DNA of 59,202 nt from Sulfurovum sp. UBA7648. GTDB lineage: Bacteria; Campylobacterota; Campylobacteria; Campylobacterales; Sulfurovaceae. The notes under the pieces were generated by a model. It was not told the DNA's origin. It did not search any database and saw nothing but the letters and a program-made list of their open reading frames with translations. How positions within the stretch are numbered: position 1 is the first letter of the stretch; every line of letters begins with the position of its first letter. Of this stretch, positions 8,904 to 18,338 are shown piece after piece. A program made the position numbers and the translations under genes. The stretch covers positions 45,709-104,910 of the forward strand of contig DLIG01000007.1 of the NCBI GenBank assembly GCA_002483605.1, written 5' to 3'.

Positions 8904-10523
8904 TTATACCCTCAAAGAGCAAGTTAAAGCTTTTTGGGCCAGCATCTGAGATATTATCTCTCTGTCATTGACTATATGTTTGACGCCAAGTTCTTTTATG
9001 ATTTTTTCTTCTTCGTCATTACTTACTGTAACTACTGTATTGATATTTGCATCGATTGATGTTACATTCTCACAGATCAATCTTTTTTGTTTTTCGTTTG
9101 TGATCGCTATGACAACTGCTACTGATTCTTTGATATTAAAGTGTTCTAAAACTCTTTTTTGGGCAGCATTTGCCAAAAAGATCATCTTCTCTCCATCAGC
9201 GATAGCTTTGTCTACCAGTGATATCTCATGCTCTAAGATAATATAATACAAACCCATAGCTTTAAAATTATACGCCAATTTACGCCCCAATGGCCCATAA
9301 CCGCATATAATGATATGCCCGCTAAAACCACCCTCTCTAAAGGCTCTTTTTCTTAGAGTTGTTGGTTCCGGAGAGAAAAAATCAACAATATCTTTTATAT
9401 TTTTAAGTATAAATGGAGCAATTATCATTGATATAACAACGGTAATAACCAAGATCTGATTCCATTTATCATTGATCATGCCATTAGAATATGCGAGAGT
9501 AAATATGACCAAGGCAAATTCACCAACTTGAAATAGAGCTAATGTTGCTTTAAGCGCCGATCTTTTTTGCACAAAAAAAGACAAAAGGCCAAAAATAACC
9601 ATAGCCTTTAAAAACATGATCCCGATAACAAGAAACAAAATAATATGCCCGTATTCAAGCATTGATTGCCAATTTATTTGCATACCGATAGTTACAAAAA
9701 ATATACCGAGTAAAATATCCCTAAAAGGCACAAGGTCGGCTTCGATCTTATATCTAAATTTAGTCTCGGCAAGCACCATACCTGCCAAAAATGCACCTAG
9801 AGAATATGAAAAGCCTAGGCTTTCAGCAAAAAATGAGGTAGATATAACAACCAACAACACAGAGACCAAAAATATCTCTTCGCTTTTTGTGGACATGATC
9901 CAACCAAAATATCGCTCAATAACATACTTGCTGGCAACAAAAAATACTGCAAAAACAATAGCAGCACTGATCAAAAGCTCCCCAAGTAAAGAAGTCAGAG
10001 ATTGATCATTGGATGTAAAAATAGAGATCATTAGCAATATAGGGATAACTGCTAAGTCTTGAAAAAGCAAAACACCTAGAGCTATACGGCCGTAACCTGA
10101 ATGTGTTTCATTATTTTCATTAAGCACTTTAAGTACTATAGCCGTTGATGATAAAGCCAGCGCAAGTCCAATGACCAATGATGTTTTAGCATTTGCATCA
10201 AATAACATATAACTCATTGTCGAGAATAAAATGCCTGTTATACCGACTTGCAGCATTCCGTATACAAAAACTTCTCTTTTCATCTTCCTAAAATGCTTAA
10301 TAGAAAACTCAAGCCCTATGGTAAACATCAAAAATACAACACCAAATTCGGCTACATGAGAAAGCGTCTCTTTTGCACTTGCATCAAATCTAAATAGCGT
10401 TGCTATAATGATACCCGATAGTATATATCCTATAATTGTCGGTATTTTGATCTTTTTGAGAAAAACATTAAAAAGTGTAGCAATAGCAATGGTAATAACT
10501 ACTACAAATAATGTATGTTCCAT
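8904..10523 (-). CDS. CPA2-family cation/proton antiporter with TrkA-N domain
   Basis: Inner-membrane monovalent cation:proton antiporter of the KefB/YbaL type. Residues 1 to about 385 form a hydrophobic Na+/H+ exchanger domain with some 12 membrane spans. A cytoplasmic Rossmann domain follows, beginning GHIIICGYGPLGRKLA, which in this family binds NAD(H) and regulates transport. Length (539 aa) is normal. The potassium-efflux or Na+/H+ specificity cannot be read from sequence. It is monocistronic and converges with pepA with abutting stop codons. Confidence 0.9.
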   Translation of the reverse strand: MEHTLFVVVITIAIATLFNVFLKKIKIPTIIGYILSGIIIATLFRFDASAKETLSHVAEFGVVFLMFTIGLEFSIKHFRKMKREVFVYGMLQVGITGILFSTMSYMLFDANAKTSLVIGLALALSSTAIVLKVLNENNETHSGYGRIALGVLLFQDLAVIPILLMISIFTSNDQSLTSLLGELLISAAIVFAVFFVASKYVIERYFGWIMSTKSEEIFLVSVLLVVISTSFFAESLGFSYSLGAFLAGMVLAETKFRYKIEADLVPFRDILLGIFFVTIGMQINWQSMLEYGHIILFLVIGIMFLKAMVIFGLLSFFVQKRSALKATLALFQVGEFALVIFTLAYSNGMINDKWNQILVITVVISMIIAPFILKNIKDIVDFFSPEPTTLRKRAFREGGFSGHIIICGYGPLGRKLAYNFKAMGLYYIILEHEISLVDKAIADGEKMIFLANAAQKRVLEHFNIKESVAVVIAITNEKQKRLICENVTSIDANINTVVTVSNDEEEKIIKELGVKHIVNDREIISQMLAQKALTCSLRV

Positions 10524-10576
10524 GCAACACCCCTTAATTTTTTTATAATATTATCATTTTTTACTGAGAAATTCAT

Positions 10577-11152
10577 CTATTCTTTGGCATCTGCCAAAGT
10601 TAATGCAAACAATACCTTTACTCCTGATTGAATTAATACAGATTGTGCCTGCTGTAATGTACCGCCGGTTGTTATAATGTCATCAACCAGTATCACATCT
10701 ATATCTTTTTTGCCTTTATATACGAAATCTCTTGGATGCATGATGCGATATTGCAAACTTTGGCCGGAATATTTTATCTCATTTGAAGCAAGAAGTGATG
10801 AGTGTAGGATATTTACGCTTTTAGACTTCATGGCGTGAGTTAACAATGCCACATGAGAATAACCGTTTTTGACCTTCTCATCTATCCCGACGATACTAAT
10901 TTCACGTGGATCAGTAGTTGTAAATTGCTGAATAAACGGTTTTAGTGTAATATCAGCCAATGCCTTAAAAATTCTATACCCTTGAGGAGTGTGCTTTGCA
11001 AGAAGCAGATTTTCTATGGTTGAATATTTATAAAAACTATATACATCCAATGTGCCTATTGTTCTTTTGGTAACAGATGGGGCCAGCAGATTGGTTTCGC
11101 AATTCTTGCAAAAAGTACGAAAACTCAGACATTGACAGCTCATGCATCTCAT
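10577..11152 (-). CDS. ComF family phosphoribosyltransferase-like protein
   Basis: ComF-type protein, linked to DNA uptake in competent bacteria. There is an N-terminal zinc-ribbon-like cluster (CMSC, then CKNC) and a C-terminal phosphoribosyltransferase fold with the PRPP-loop motif VILVDDIITTGGT. I place the start at the ATG at 11152, which has GAGG 6 nt upstream; a longer in-frame GTG at 11158 overlaps that Shine-Dalgarno. It is the last gene of the run lepA - CopD-like - comF on the minus strand. A direct role in competence here is inference. Confidence 0.85.
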   Translation of the reverse strand: MRCMSCQCLSFRTFCKNCETNLLAPSVTKRTIGTLDVYSFYKYSTIENLLLAKHTPQGYRIFKALADITLKPFIQQFTTTDPREISIVGIDEKVKNGYSHVALLTHAMKSKSVNILHSSLLASNEIKYSGQSLQYRIMHPRDFVYKGKKDIDVILVDDIITTGGTLQQAQSVLIQSGVKVLFALTLADAKE

Positions 11153-11167
11153 CTTCACCCTCTAATT

Positions 11168-11614
11168 TCACAAAATATGCCGTACAACAATAGCATAATG
11201 CAATATCCAAAGATTCAAAAGAAATATAAGCAAAGAAGAACCCCTAGAGATAATATGCTGCCATTTTGTTCTCTCTTTTGTATTTGTTTGAAGTGCTATA
11301 ATAAAATGAACAATGGTAAGCATCACTACTATGCCTACAAGCCATAGTTTTTTTCTCAATGCAACCAATACTTCGCTTTGGTCACTGCTTGATAAAACAT
11401 CTATTAATCCATTTTGTGTGATCAAAGTAATACCTGTTGCTATTAAAATGATTAGCACTACAACTTCATAATATCCAAAGAGCGGTCCTATGCGCGGATA
11501 AACTTCTTTTTGGGCTTTTTTGTCTCTGAGAAAAATACCCAAAACAAACATAAACACAGCTCCGCCTATCCAAGAGATAGCCGCGATCAAGTGAATATGA
11601 AATACCCAGCCCAT
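11168..11614 (-). CDS. CopD/HemJ-like four-helix membrane protein
   Basis: A 148-aa integral membrane protein with four hydrophobic segments. The first contains a conserved histidine and tryptophan (HIHLIAAISWIGGAVF), as in CopD-like and HemJ-like membrane proteins that bind copper or haem. A conserved LRKKLWLVG segment precedes the third helix. The function in copper handling or haem metabolism is not decidable from sequence. The start follows the lepA stop by one base (TAA-A-ATG), which suggests translational coupling with lepA. Confidence 0.65.
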   Translation of the reverse strand: MGWVFHIHLIAAISWIGGAVFMFVLGIFLRDKKAQKEVYPRIGPLFGYYEVVVLIILIATGITLITQNGLIDVLSSSDQSEVLVALRKKLWLVGIVVMLTIVHFIIALQTNTKERTKWQHIISRGSSLLIFLLNLWILHYAIVVRHIL

Positions 11615-11615
11615 T

Positions 11616-13424
11616 TTAACTATCTAGCTTAAGTACGGCCATAAATGCTTCTTGCGGCACTTCGACTTTACCTATGGACTTCATACGTTTTTTGCCTGCT
11701 TTTTGTTTTTCTAATAATTTTCTTTTGCGGGTAATATCTCCGCCATAACACTTAGCAGTTACATTTTTACCCATTGATTTGACATTTGATCTGGCTATTA
11801 CGGTATTGCCGATACTAGCTTGGATAGCAACTTCAAACAACTGTCTAGGTATCAATTCTTTGAGCTGATTTACAAAAGCAAGTCCTCTTGTTCTAGCTTT
11901 TTCATCCGGAACTATGATAGATAATGCATCTACTACGTCACCTGCTACTTTTATATCCAATTTTACCAGCTTGCCCGGGCGAAAACCGATCGGTTCATAG
12001 TCAAAACTCGCATATCCTTTTGTTGTACTTTTGAGCTTGTCATAAAAATCCATGACTATCTCGTTCATCGGGATATCATACTCAAGCAAAACCCTTGTTT
12101 CATTGAGATAATCCATTTTTATCTGGATACCTCTTCTTTCGCTTAAAAGTTTGATTAGATTACCTACATACTCTTGAGGGGTAAGTATGGTTGCTTTTAC
12201 ATAAGGTTCATAAATAGTATCAATTTTTGGAGTCTCAGGAAGCTCGCTTGGATTTTGTATCTCTATTTTCTCGCCGTTTGTCTTTAGAACTTCATACACA
12301 ACCGTAGGAGCTGTGGCAATGAGATCAAGATCAAACTCTCGCTCTAGTCTCTCTTTAACTACTTCCATATGAAGCATACCCAAAAATCCGGTCCTAAATC
12401 CGCTTCCTAGTGCCATTGAGCTTTCAGGTTCAAAACTAAGGGAACTATCATTTAATTTTAGCTTATTAAGTGCATCCCTTAGGTCTTCAAATTTATCTGT
12501 TTCTATCGGATAGATACCTGCAAATACAAATGGTTTAGCAGGCTCAAACCCGTGAATAGCCTCAGCTGTCGGATTTTTAGCATCTGTGATGGTATCACCT
12601 ACTTGCAAAGCATCAACTGTTTTTAGTCCAAGCACGACTATACCTATCTCGCCTGTTTTTATCTCAGATGTTTTTTTGGGAGCCAAAGGATGAGGATACA
12701 TAAGATCGAGTATCTGATGTTCTCTTGCAGCACCCATGATTTTTACCATTTGGCCTTTTTTGAGACTGCCTTCAAATACTCTCACTAGCGCCAACGCCCC
12801 CAGATAATTATCAAACCAGCTATCATATATCAAAGCCTTAGTAGGAGCATTTTCATCTCCGTTAGGTGCCGGGATGCGTTCCACGATAGCATCGATCAAC
12901 TCTTTTACACCCTGGCCTGTTTTTGCCGATACCAAACAATGCTCAGTTGCATCTATTCCTATAGCATTTTCAAGTTCACCAAGCACTCTATCAGGATCAG
13001 CTGCCGGGAGGTCAATTTTATTGACCACAGGCAAAAGTTCCAAATTATTTTCTATGGCAATATATACATTGGCTATGGTTTGAGCTTCTACTCCTTGCGC
13101 AGCATCAACTATAAGCAATGCCCCCTCGCTTGATGCTAAAGATCTGCTGACTTCATACGAGAAATCAACATGGCCTGGAGTATCTATAAGATTGAGTACA
13201 TACGCTTCACCGTCTTTTACATAATCTAGTCTCACGCTTTGTGCTTTAATGGTAATCCCGCGTTCTTTTTCTATATCCATTGTATCCATGACTTGTGCTG
13301 ACATCTCACGATCAGAAACCGCACCGCACTCTTGTATGATACGATCAGCAAGTGTCGATTTGCCATGGTCTATATGGGCTATAATAGAAAAATTACGAAT
13401 ATGCGACTGCGGTACTATTGCCAT
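11616..13424 (-). CDS. lepA: Elongation factor 4 (LepA)
   Basis: Ribosome-associated translational GTPase LepA/EF4. The P-loop AHIDHGKS is at residues 16-23, DTPGH at 81-85 and NKID at 135-138. EF-G-like domains II, III and V follow, and the LepA-specific C-terminal domain ends in a basic stretch (RKRKLLEKQKAGKKRMK). At 602 aa it has the normal size and lacks EF-G domain IV. It is the first gene of a lepA - CopD-like - comF operon. Confidence 0.97.
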   Translation of the reverse strand: MAIVPQSHIRNFSIIAHIDHGKSTLADRIIQECGAVSDREMSAQVMDTMDIEKERGITIKAQSVRLDYVKDGEAYVLNLIDTPGHVDFSYEVSRSLASSEGALLIVDAAQGVEAQTIANVYIAIENNLELLPVVNKIDLPAADPDRVLGELENAIGIDATEHCLVSAKTGQGVKELIDAIVERIPAPNGDENAPTKALIYDSWFDNYLGALALVRVFEGSLKKGQMVKIMGAAREHQILDLMYPHPLAPKKTSEIKTGEIGIVVLGLKTVDALQVGDTITDAKNPTAEAIHGFEPAKPFVFAGIYPIETDKFEDLRDALNKLKLNDSSLSFEPESSMALGSGFRTGFLGMLHMEVVKERLEREFDLDLIATAPTVVYEVLKTNGEKIEIQNPSELPETPKIDTIYEPYVKATILTPQEYVGNLIKLLSERRGIQIKMDYLNETRVLLEYDIPMNEIVMDFYDKLKSTTKGYASFDYEPIGFRPGKLVKLDIKVAGDVVDALSIIVPDEKARTRGLAFVNQLKELIPRQLFEVAIQASIGNTVIARSNVKSMGKNVTAKCYGGDITRKRKLLEKQKAGKKRMKSIGKVEVPQEAFMAVLKLDS

Positions 13425-13460
13425 ATGGCTTTCCTTGTATATAACTATTTATTTTGTATT

Positions 13461-14399
13461 TTAATTTTTAACATCAAAAAGAGAATTTACACTTTCATTA
13501 TTGTGCACTCTTCTGATAACTTCTCCGAGCATTGAAGCTGTGGAGAGCATTTTTATTTTTGGTGACGGCTGTCTCATCGGTATGGTATTTGCAACCACGA
13601 GCTCATCTAATACACCATTTTCTATACGATCATAAGCAGGGCCTGAAAGTACCGGATGCGTACAGCAAGCCATTACACTTGTAGCTCCAAGTTTTTTTAG
13701 AGCTTCCGCAGCTTTGACCATAGTGCCGGCAGTGTCTATCATATCATCTATTAAGATCACATCTTTGCCCTCAACATCACCTATGACATTCATTACTTCT
13801 GATTCATTGGCTTTTTGACGTCTCTTGTCTACTATTACCATCTCAAGTCCCAATCTTTGGGCAAAATATCTAGCTCGTGTTACTCCGCCGATATCCGGAG
13901 AAGCAATGATCGGATTTGGCAATTGTTTTGATTTTATATAATCAGCAAATAATATAGCTCCATATAAATTGTCTACAGGTATATCAAAAAAGCCTTGTAT
14001 TTGAGAAGCATGCAAATCAACCGTAACCATCCTTGTGATCCCGGCAGTTTCCATTAGATTTGCTACCAATTTAGCCGAAATCGGCACCCTTGGAGCCGCT
14101 TTGCGATCTTGTCTTGCATAACCGTAGTATGGCACGACAGCCGTAATTGATCTAGCCGATGATCTTTTAAGGGCATCGGTCATTATAAGAAGTTCCATAA
14201 GATTATCATTTGCAGGCACGCATGTAGGCTGAATGATATAAACATCTTTGCCCCTTACGCTCTCAGCAATTTGCACATTAATTTCACCATCAGAAAATCT
14301 ATTGATCGTGGCTTTTGAAAGTGGCATTTCAAGATATTTTGCTATCTCGTTTGCCAGCTCACTATTCGCAGTTCCAGAAAAAATCATATATCCGCCCAT
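13461..14399 (-). CDS. prs: Ribose-phosphate pyrophosphokinase
   Basis: Makes PRPP from ribose 5-phosphate and ATP. The 312-aa protein shows the ATP-binding loop YYGYARQDRKAAPRVPI, the metal-binding DLHASQIQGFFD and the PRPP loop DVILIDDMIDTAGTM. The N-terminal MGGY-IFSG aligns with the Campylobacter protein as I recall it, so I keep the outer ATG although its Shine-Dalgarno is weak (GGGG about 11 nt upstream). The MITE-like element begins only 27 bp before this start, so the element may supply or disturb the prs leader. Confidence 0.96.
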   Translation of the reverse strand: MGGYMIFSGTANSELANEIAKYLEMPLSKATINRFSDGEINVQIAESVRGKDVYIIQPTCVPANDNLMELLIMTDALKRSSARSITAVVPYYGYARQDRKAAPRVPISAKLVANLMETAGITRMVTVDLHASQIQGFFDIPVDNLYGAILFADYIKSKQLPNPIIASPDIGGVTRARYFAQRLGLEMVIVDKRRQKANESEVMNVIGDVEGKDVILIDDMIDTAGTMVKAAEALKKLGATSVMACCTHPVLSGPAYDRIENGVLDELVVANTIPMRQPSPKIKMLSTASMLGEVIRRVHNNESVNSLFDVKN

Positions 14400-14426
14400 A
14401 AGCGTTGTACCCCATCTTTAATTTAT

Positions 14427-14694
14427 GGACACCTCTAAAAACCATAGATACTCATAATGGGTTTTGCGAATGTAAGATTTTACAAGAGATTTGAGAAAAC
14501 CTAGCCCTATAGCTAAGTTAAACAAATATCTTGCGAAAGATTGCGTTCGAAAAGTCCACCCTATAGGCATCTCTAGCTTTCCCTTATGCGTTGTTACTCA
14601 CTTTCGAATTAGCTAAGGCTAGTCCTTCGAGTGAGCGCCTAGCCTAAGAAAAAGCTAGAGATGTTATGAGTATCTAGGGTTTTTAGGGGTGTCC
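14427..14694. mobile_element. MITE-like element with 31-bp terminal inverted repeats
   Basis: A 268-bp non-coding block bounded by inverted repeats at 14427-14457 and 14664-14694 that match at 29 of 31 positions; the ends begin GGACACC(T/C)CTAAAAACC. No ORF of useful length lies inside. A nested inverted repeat CATCTCTAGCTTT (14568-14580 and 14651-14663) directly abuts the right terminal repeat and encloses further short inverted repeats around ACTCAC/GTGAGT. No target-site duplication is obvious. It lies between mnmA and prs. This is the architecture of a non-autonomous transposon mobilised by a transposase elsewhere; the IS family is not identified. Confidence 0.8.
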
Positions 14695-14740
14695 TGATGT
14701 TATATTATATCCAAACATTGATAAAATGGAGGTTTTGAGC

Positions 14741-15763
14741 TTATACTATAACTCCGCCGCCTAACAATTTCTCGCCATCATATAGTGCTGCAACCTGGCC
14801 TTTGGCGACACCAAAAACACTCTCATGAAGTATTATTTGAGCTTCGTTTCCGTTTATTTTTACAGTTGCAGGTACTGCTTGCGTGCGATATCGCACTTTA
14901 ACTTGGCACTCTATCGTATCGCCAACACTATCAAATAAAGAAAGTTCTTTTAATTCAACGCTACTTACTTCAAGTTCTTCTTTTTTTCCGACAATAATTT
15001 GATTTGTCTCCGGTTTTAGCTCTAACACAAAATGAGGATCATGCGCGCCATTTACAAAAAATCCTCTGCGTTTGCCTACAGTATAATGCATATAGCCTTT
15101 ATGAGTACCTACAACCTCACCTTTTGTATTTAGCACTTCTCCATCGCTGTCAATTTTCATATGCTCTTTTAATACATCTATATACGTATCTTCTACAAAG
15201 CAAATCTCCAAGCTCTCTTTTGAAGATGATATGGAAGATAAAAAATCATATTTTTTAGCATGCAGTTTGACATCTTCTTTTAGCCAATCCCCCAAAGGAA
15301 ACAATAATTTTGGCAAAACACTTTTATCTATTTGTGCTAAAAAATAACTTTGGTCTTTGGTTTTGTCTACCCCTTCGTAAATTGCCCGTCCATCGCATCT
15401 GACATAATGTCCGGTAGCAACAAATTGGGCACCTTGTGACTGCGCAAACTCTATCATTTTGCCAAATTTGATGGTACGGTTGCAAGCCACACATGGATTT
15501 GGTGTCAATCCATCTTTGTATGCTGACACAAAATAATCATAAACTTCTGCTCTAAAATCTTCACTCAAATCAACAAAATGCGCTTTGATGCCAAGATGCT
15601 CAGCTACATTTTGAACTTTTGCAAAATTAGCTTCATGGTACCCTGCTTTATCGTGGAGTTTCATATAAACTCCCTCTACTTCGTAGCCTGCTTGCTGCAA
15701 TAAAATAGCAACCATGCTAGAGTCAATTCCGCCACTCATGCCAACCATTACTTTTGGTTTCAT
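14741..15763 (-). CDS. mnmA: tRNA-specific 2-thiouridylase MnmA
   Basis: Thiolates U34 of Glu, Gln and Lys tRNAs. From the chosen ATG the PP-loop SGGIDSS is at residues 10-16. The two catalytic cysteines are C91 (NPCVACN) and C188 (EICFV). The C-terminal beta-barrel ends normally. The longer frame would start at a GTG at 15778 inside flhF; the ATG at 15763 has GAGG 9 nt upstream and begins 1 nt after the flhF stop. Fifth gene of the aroQ-pepP-folK-flhF-mnmA run. Confidence 0.96.
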   Translation of the reverse strand: MKPKVMVGMSGGIDSSMVAILLQQAGYEVEGVYMKLHDKAGYHEANFAKVQNVAEHLGIKAHFVDLSEDFRAEVYDYFVSAYKDGLTPNPCVACNRTIKFGKMIEFAQSQGAQFVATGHYVRCDGRAIYEGVDKTKDQSYFLAQIDKSVLPKLLFPLGDWLKEDVKLHAKKYDFLSSISSSKESLEICFVEDTYIDVLKEHMKIDSDGEVLNTKGEVVGTHKGYMHYTVGKRRGFFVNGAHDPHFVLELKPETNQIIVGKKEELEVSSVELKELSLFDSVGDTIECQVKVRYRTQAVPATVKINGNEAQIILHESVFGVAKGQVAALYDGEKLLGGGVIV

Positions 15764-15764
15764 A

Positions 15765-16814
15765 CTATAAAGCCTCACATTCTATATTTTGCCACTCTTT
15801 AGCTAAACGGTCAAGTAAATAATCGCTAGAAGCGGGTATCAAATCTTTTACTATATCTTGTCCTGCAGAAAAAAAGTACAACGACGTTTGGCATGAACGC
15901 AAAAAATCCACCAGTCCGCTGATACTTGAAGTTTCATCAAATTTAGTGATTATTATATTATCTGGATTCAAAAATGAAAAGTGTTCATGCATTGCTATTA
16001 AATCTTCTTTTTTAAGAGTTGCACAAAGCACCAAAACTATTGAAAGATCATGAGAAGAAGCACCCCTTATAAATGAAACTGTTTCTAGTAATCTATTGAT
16101 ATCAAAAGGAGATATGCCGCCGGTATCCACAAAGATCAACTCTTTATCTTGAAATCTATCCAGTTCTCTGGAAAATTCGCTGGCATCTTCTACATCTCCA
16201 TACTCAACATCCATTAAATTCGCGTAACTTTTTAACTGTTCGCTGGCTGCGACACGATAATGATCAAGATTAATAAATGCCATCTTTGATGTATCCACTT
16301 TATCTTTATAGTAATTTGCCATTTTTGCGATAGCTGTAGTTTTGCCTACCCCAGTCGGGCCTGTCATCATTATGATCTTTGGAGGCTGCTTATCTTGTTT
16401 GGAAAAAATTAGCGAATCATCAAGCTCATCGAAAATATAATTCATAATAAGATCTTTATCTAAATTATTTTTGACCAAGATCTTTGAAATTTGATCTAGC
16501 CATTTGGCATCCATACCCTTTGCTTGAAGCTCTTCTTTTATCGTATTGATATAAGAATTGTTTAATGACTCCATGTCATCCAAGCTTTCCAGTTTAGCTA
16601 TCTTATCTTCAAGGCCTTCTATTTTTTCAATAAATGCATTTTCAAATGCCGTGTTGATCTCATTATCAATCTGCTTAAAAGATATTGCGTATCTGATCTT
16701 TTCTCCATTTCTTACAAGTTGAGTAGAAACAAACTTTACACCATTTGGGTATTTTGATACTATTTGTCTATATAGTACACCTATGCTGCCACCCAAAAAA
16801 GTCTCATGTCGCAT
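15765..16814 (-). CDS. flhF: Flagellar biosynthesis GTPase FlhF
   Basis: SRP-family GTPase that sets the number and polar position of flagella. From the chosen start (MRHETFLGG) the Walker A motif GPTGVGKTT is at 152-160. The DTGG motif and the guanine-specificity-like ITKFDE follow. A long coiled, charged segment (about 50-140) precedes the GTPase core. The start is decided by a near-perfect AAAGGAG 7 nt before this ATG, 2 nt after the folK stop; the longest frame would run 57 nt into folK. The order aroQ-pepP-folK-flhF also occurs in Helicobacter. Confidence 0.93.
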   Translation of the reverse strand: MRHETFLGGSIGVLYRQIVSKYPNGVKFVSTQLVRNGEKIRYAISFKQIDNEINTAFENAFIEKIEGLEDKIAKLESLDDMESLNNSYINTIKEELQAKGMDAKWLDQISKILVKNNLDKDLIMNYIFDELDDSLIFSKQDKQPPKIIMMTGPTGVGKTTAIAKMANYYKDKVDTSKMAFINLDHYRVAASEQLKSYANLMDVEYGDVEDASEFSRELDRFQDKELIFVDTGGISPFDINRLLETVSFIRGASSHDLSIVLVLCATLKKEDLIAMHEHFSFLNPDNIIITKFDETSSISGLVDFLRSCQTSLYFFSAGQDIVKDLIPASSDYLLDRLAKEWQNIECEAL

Positions 16815-16816
16815 CT

Positions 16817-17305
16817 CTAAACTCCTTTCATCCATTTTAACGGCATCAACACAGAAGCTCTTGTCATCCAAAAAGGATGCGGCAAGACAAGCTTTGGTGT
16901 AGCCATAGTTTTGTTGGCATATTTTATCATATCTATATCCAAAGTCCTAGGAGCATTCTTAAAACTCCTAGTTCTTCCAAATAGTTTTTCCACGTGCAAT
17001 ATATAATCCAAAAGAGCATTGGGGGTCAAATGGGTCTTGATGAGTATCAGTGCATTGTAAAAATCTGGCTGATCGATATATCCAAAAGGAGGATTCCTTA
17101 AAATGGGTGATGTTTGAATAATAGTTATAAAAGGCGAGCGACGCAGATACCAATATAAATGCTCAAAACGCCTAACAACATCGCCCACATTACCGCCTAC
17201 GCCAAGCAATACCCTATGTCCCTTTGTTTTTGATGTATTAAGCCATGGATATAGCGGTGTTGTTATCTTAGAGTGATCTTTGTCCAATACTTGTATTTTA
17301 CGCAC
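16817..17305 (-). CDS. folK: 6-hydroxymethyldihydropterin pyrophosphokinase
   Basis: Folate pathway enzyme that transfers pyrophosphate from ATP to hydroxymethyl-dihydropterin. Seen motifs are LGVGGNVGD at the N-terminus, NPPFGY-DQPDFYNA, RTLDIDMI and LPHP, in the family order. The size (162 aa) is normal. It starts at a GTG overlapping the pepP stop by 8 nt and preceded by GGAG, so it is probably translationally coupled. Confidence 0.93.
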   Translation of the reverse strand: MRKIQVLDKDHSKITTPLYPWLNTSKTKGHRVLLGVGGNVGDVVRRFEHLYWYLRRSPFITIIQTSPILRNPPFGYIDQPDFYNALILIKTHLTPNALLDYILHVEKLFGRTRSFKNAPRTLDIDMIKYANKTMATPKLVLPHPFWMTRASVLMPLKWMKGV

Positions 17306-18326
17306 CCAAAATCTCCGCTTTGCCGTCTTTCATTACTACTGTATCTTCTATACGCACCCCAAACTCACCAGGCAAATAAATACCCGGTTCGATCGTGAAA
17401 ACCATTCCATCTTCAATGATCACATCTGATTTGGATGATATTACAGGCAATTCATGAATATCAAGCCCTACTCCATGTCCTGTAGAGTGTACAAAATACT
17501 CTCCATGCCCTGATCTTGTTATAATATCTCTAGCAATAGCGTCTATTTCAAAAGCTTTCATTCCGGAGCGTAATTGCGATATCGCTTCATCGTGAGCATT
17601 ACGTACAATATCATATAAACGTTGTAATTTTGCAGAATTAAACTGCTGATTTGTGCTGCTTTGCATTTGATCATTGATGCATATAGTTCTTGTTCTATCA
17701 GAGCAGTATCTCTCAAACTTAAGCCCGGCATCTATTAGCAATAGATCTTTATACTTCAAAACATCATTTGTTGGCCTCGCATGCGGTTTTGCAGCATTTG
17801 AATTGATAGCAACTATAGGATCAAAACTAAGCTCATACAAACCGCTGTAGCTCAATTGTTCTTTGGCAAGATAGGTAAGAGTCAGTTCGTCAAGCCCGAT
17901 TAGGTCAACATCTATTTTTGAAATAAAATTATCAAAAGCATTTGCACCAAGTTTTGCTGCTTGAGAAAGTTTGTCAATTTCTTGCCCGGTTTTGACAATT
18001 CGTTTTTTGCGAGAAAAATCCGGGTCTTGATGAAATATATCATTATATCCGACCGAAAGTTTGGAAAAATCCGCTACACTCCATTCGTGTGGATCAAAAA
18101 TGAGTTTTTGTATGCTCTTTGATGACTTTAAGAGCTCATTTGCTGCTTTAATGATATCTCTATCTACTAAAACAGTTGTATTTTGAGCATATTCTTTGGC
18201 TTCTATCTCATATCTTCCGTCAGTAATAAAAAATGCTTCACTTCCGAGCCTTAAAAAGATAGCATTATCACAGCTATATCCGCACTCGTAATAGATCGCA
18301 TTTTCATTCTTTAGAATATAATTCAT
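17298..18326 (-). CDS. Xaa-Pro aminopeptidase / M24 family peptidase
   Basis: A 342-aa pita-bread metallopeptidase that removes N-terminal residues preceding proline. All five metal ligands can be placed: the aspartates in LLIDAGLKF and CSDRTRT, the histidine in STGHGVGLDIHE, and the glutamates in FTIEPGIY and GVRIEDTV. The N-terminal creatinase-type domain is short, as in the Campylobacterota PepQ/PepP-like protein. It lies between aroQ (12-bp gap) and folK (overlap). Confidence 0.9.
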   Translation of the reverse strand: MNYILKNENAIYYECGYSCDNAIFLRLGSEAFFITDGRYEIEAKEYAQNTTVLVDRDIIKAANELLKSSKSIQKLIFDPHEWSVADFSKLSVGYNDIFHQDPDFSRKKRIVKTGQEIDKLSQAAKLGANAFDNFISKIDVDLIGLDELTLTYLAKEQLSYSGLYELSFDPIVAINSNAAKPHARPTNDVLKYKDLLLIDAGLKFERYCSDRTRTICINDQMQSSTNQQFNSAKLQRLYDIVRNAHDEAISQLRSGMKAFEIDAIARDIITRSGHGEYFVHSTGHGVGLDIHELPVISSKSDVIIEDGMVFTIEPGIYLPGEFGVRIEDTVVMKDGKAEILGA

Positions 18327-18338
18327 AAGATATGTATC

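Noticed and set aside
9616..10005. 129-aa plus-strand ORF
   Set aside because: Lies wholly antisense to the CPA2 antiporter; Ile/Lys/Thr/Asn-rich, no ribosome site, no family; a shadow frame.
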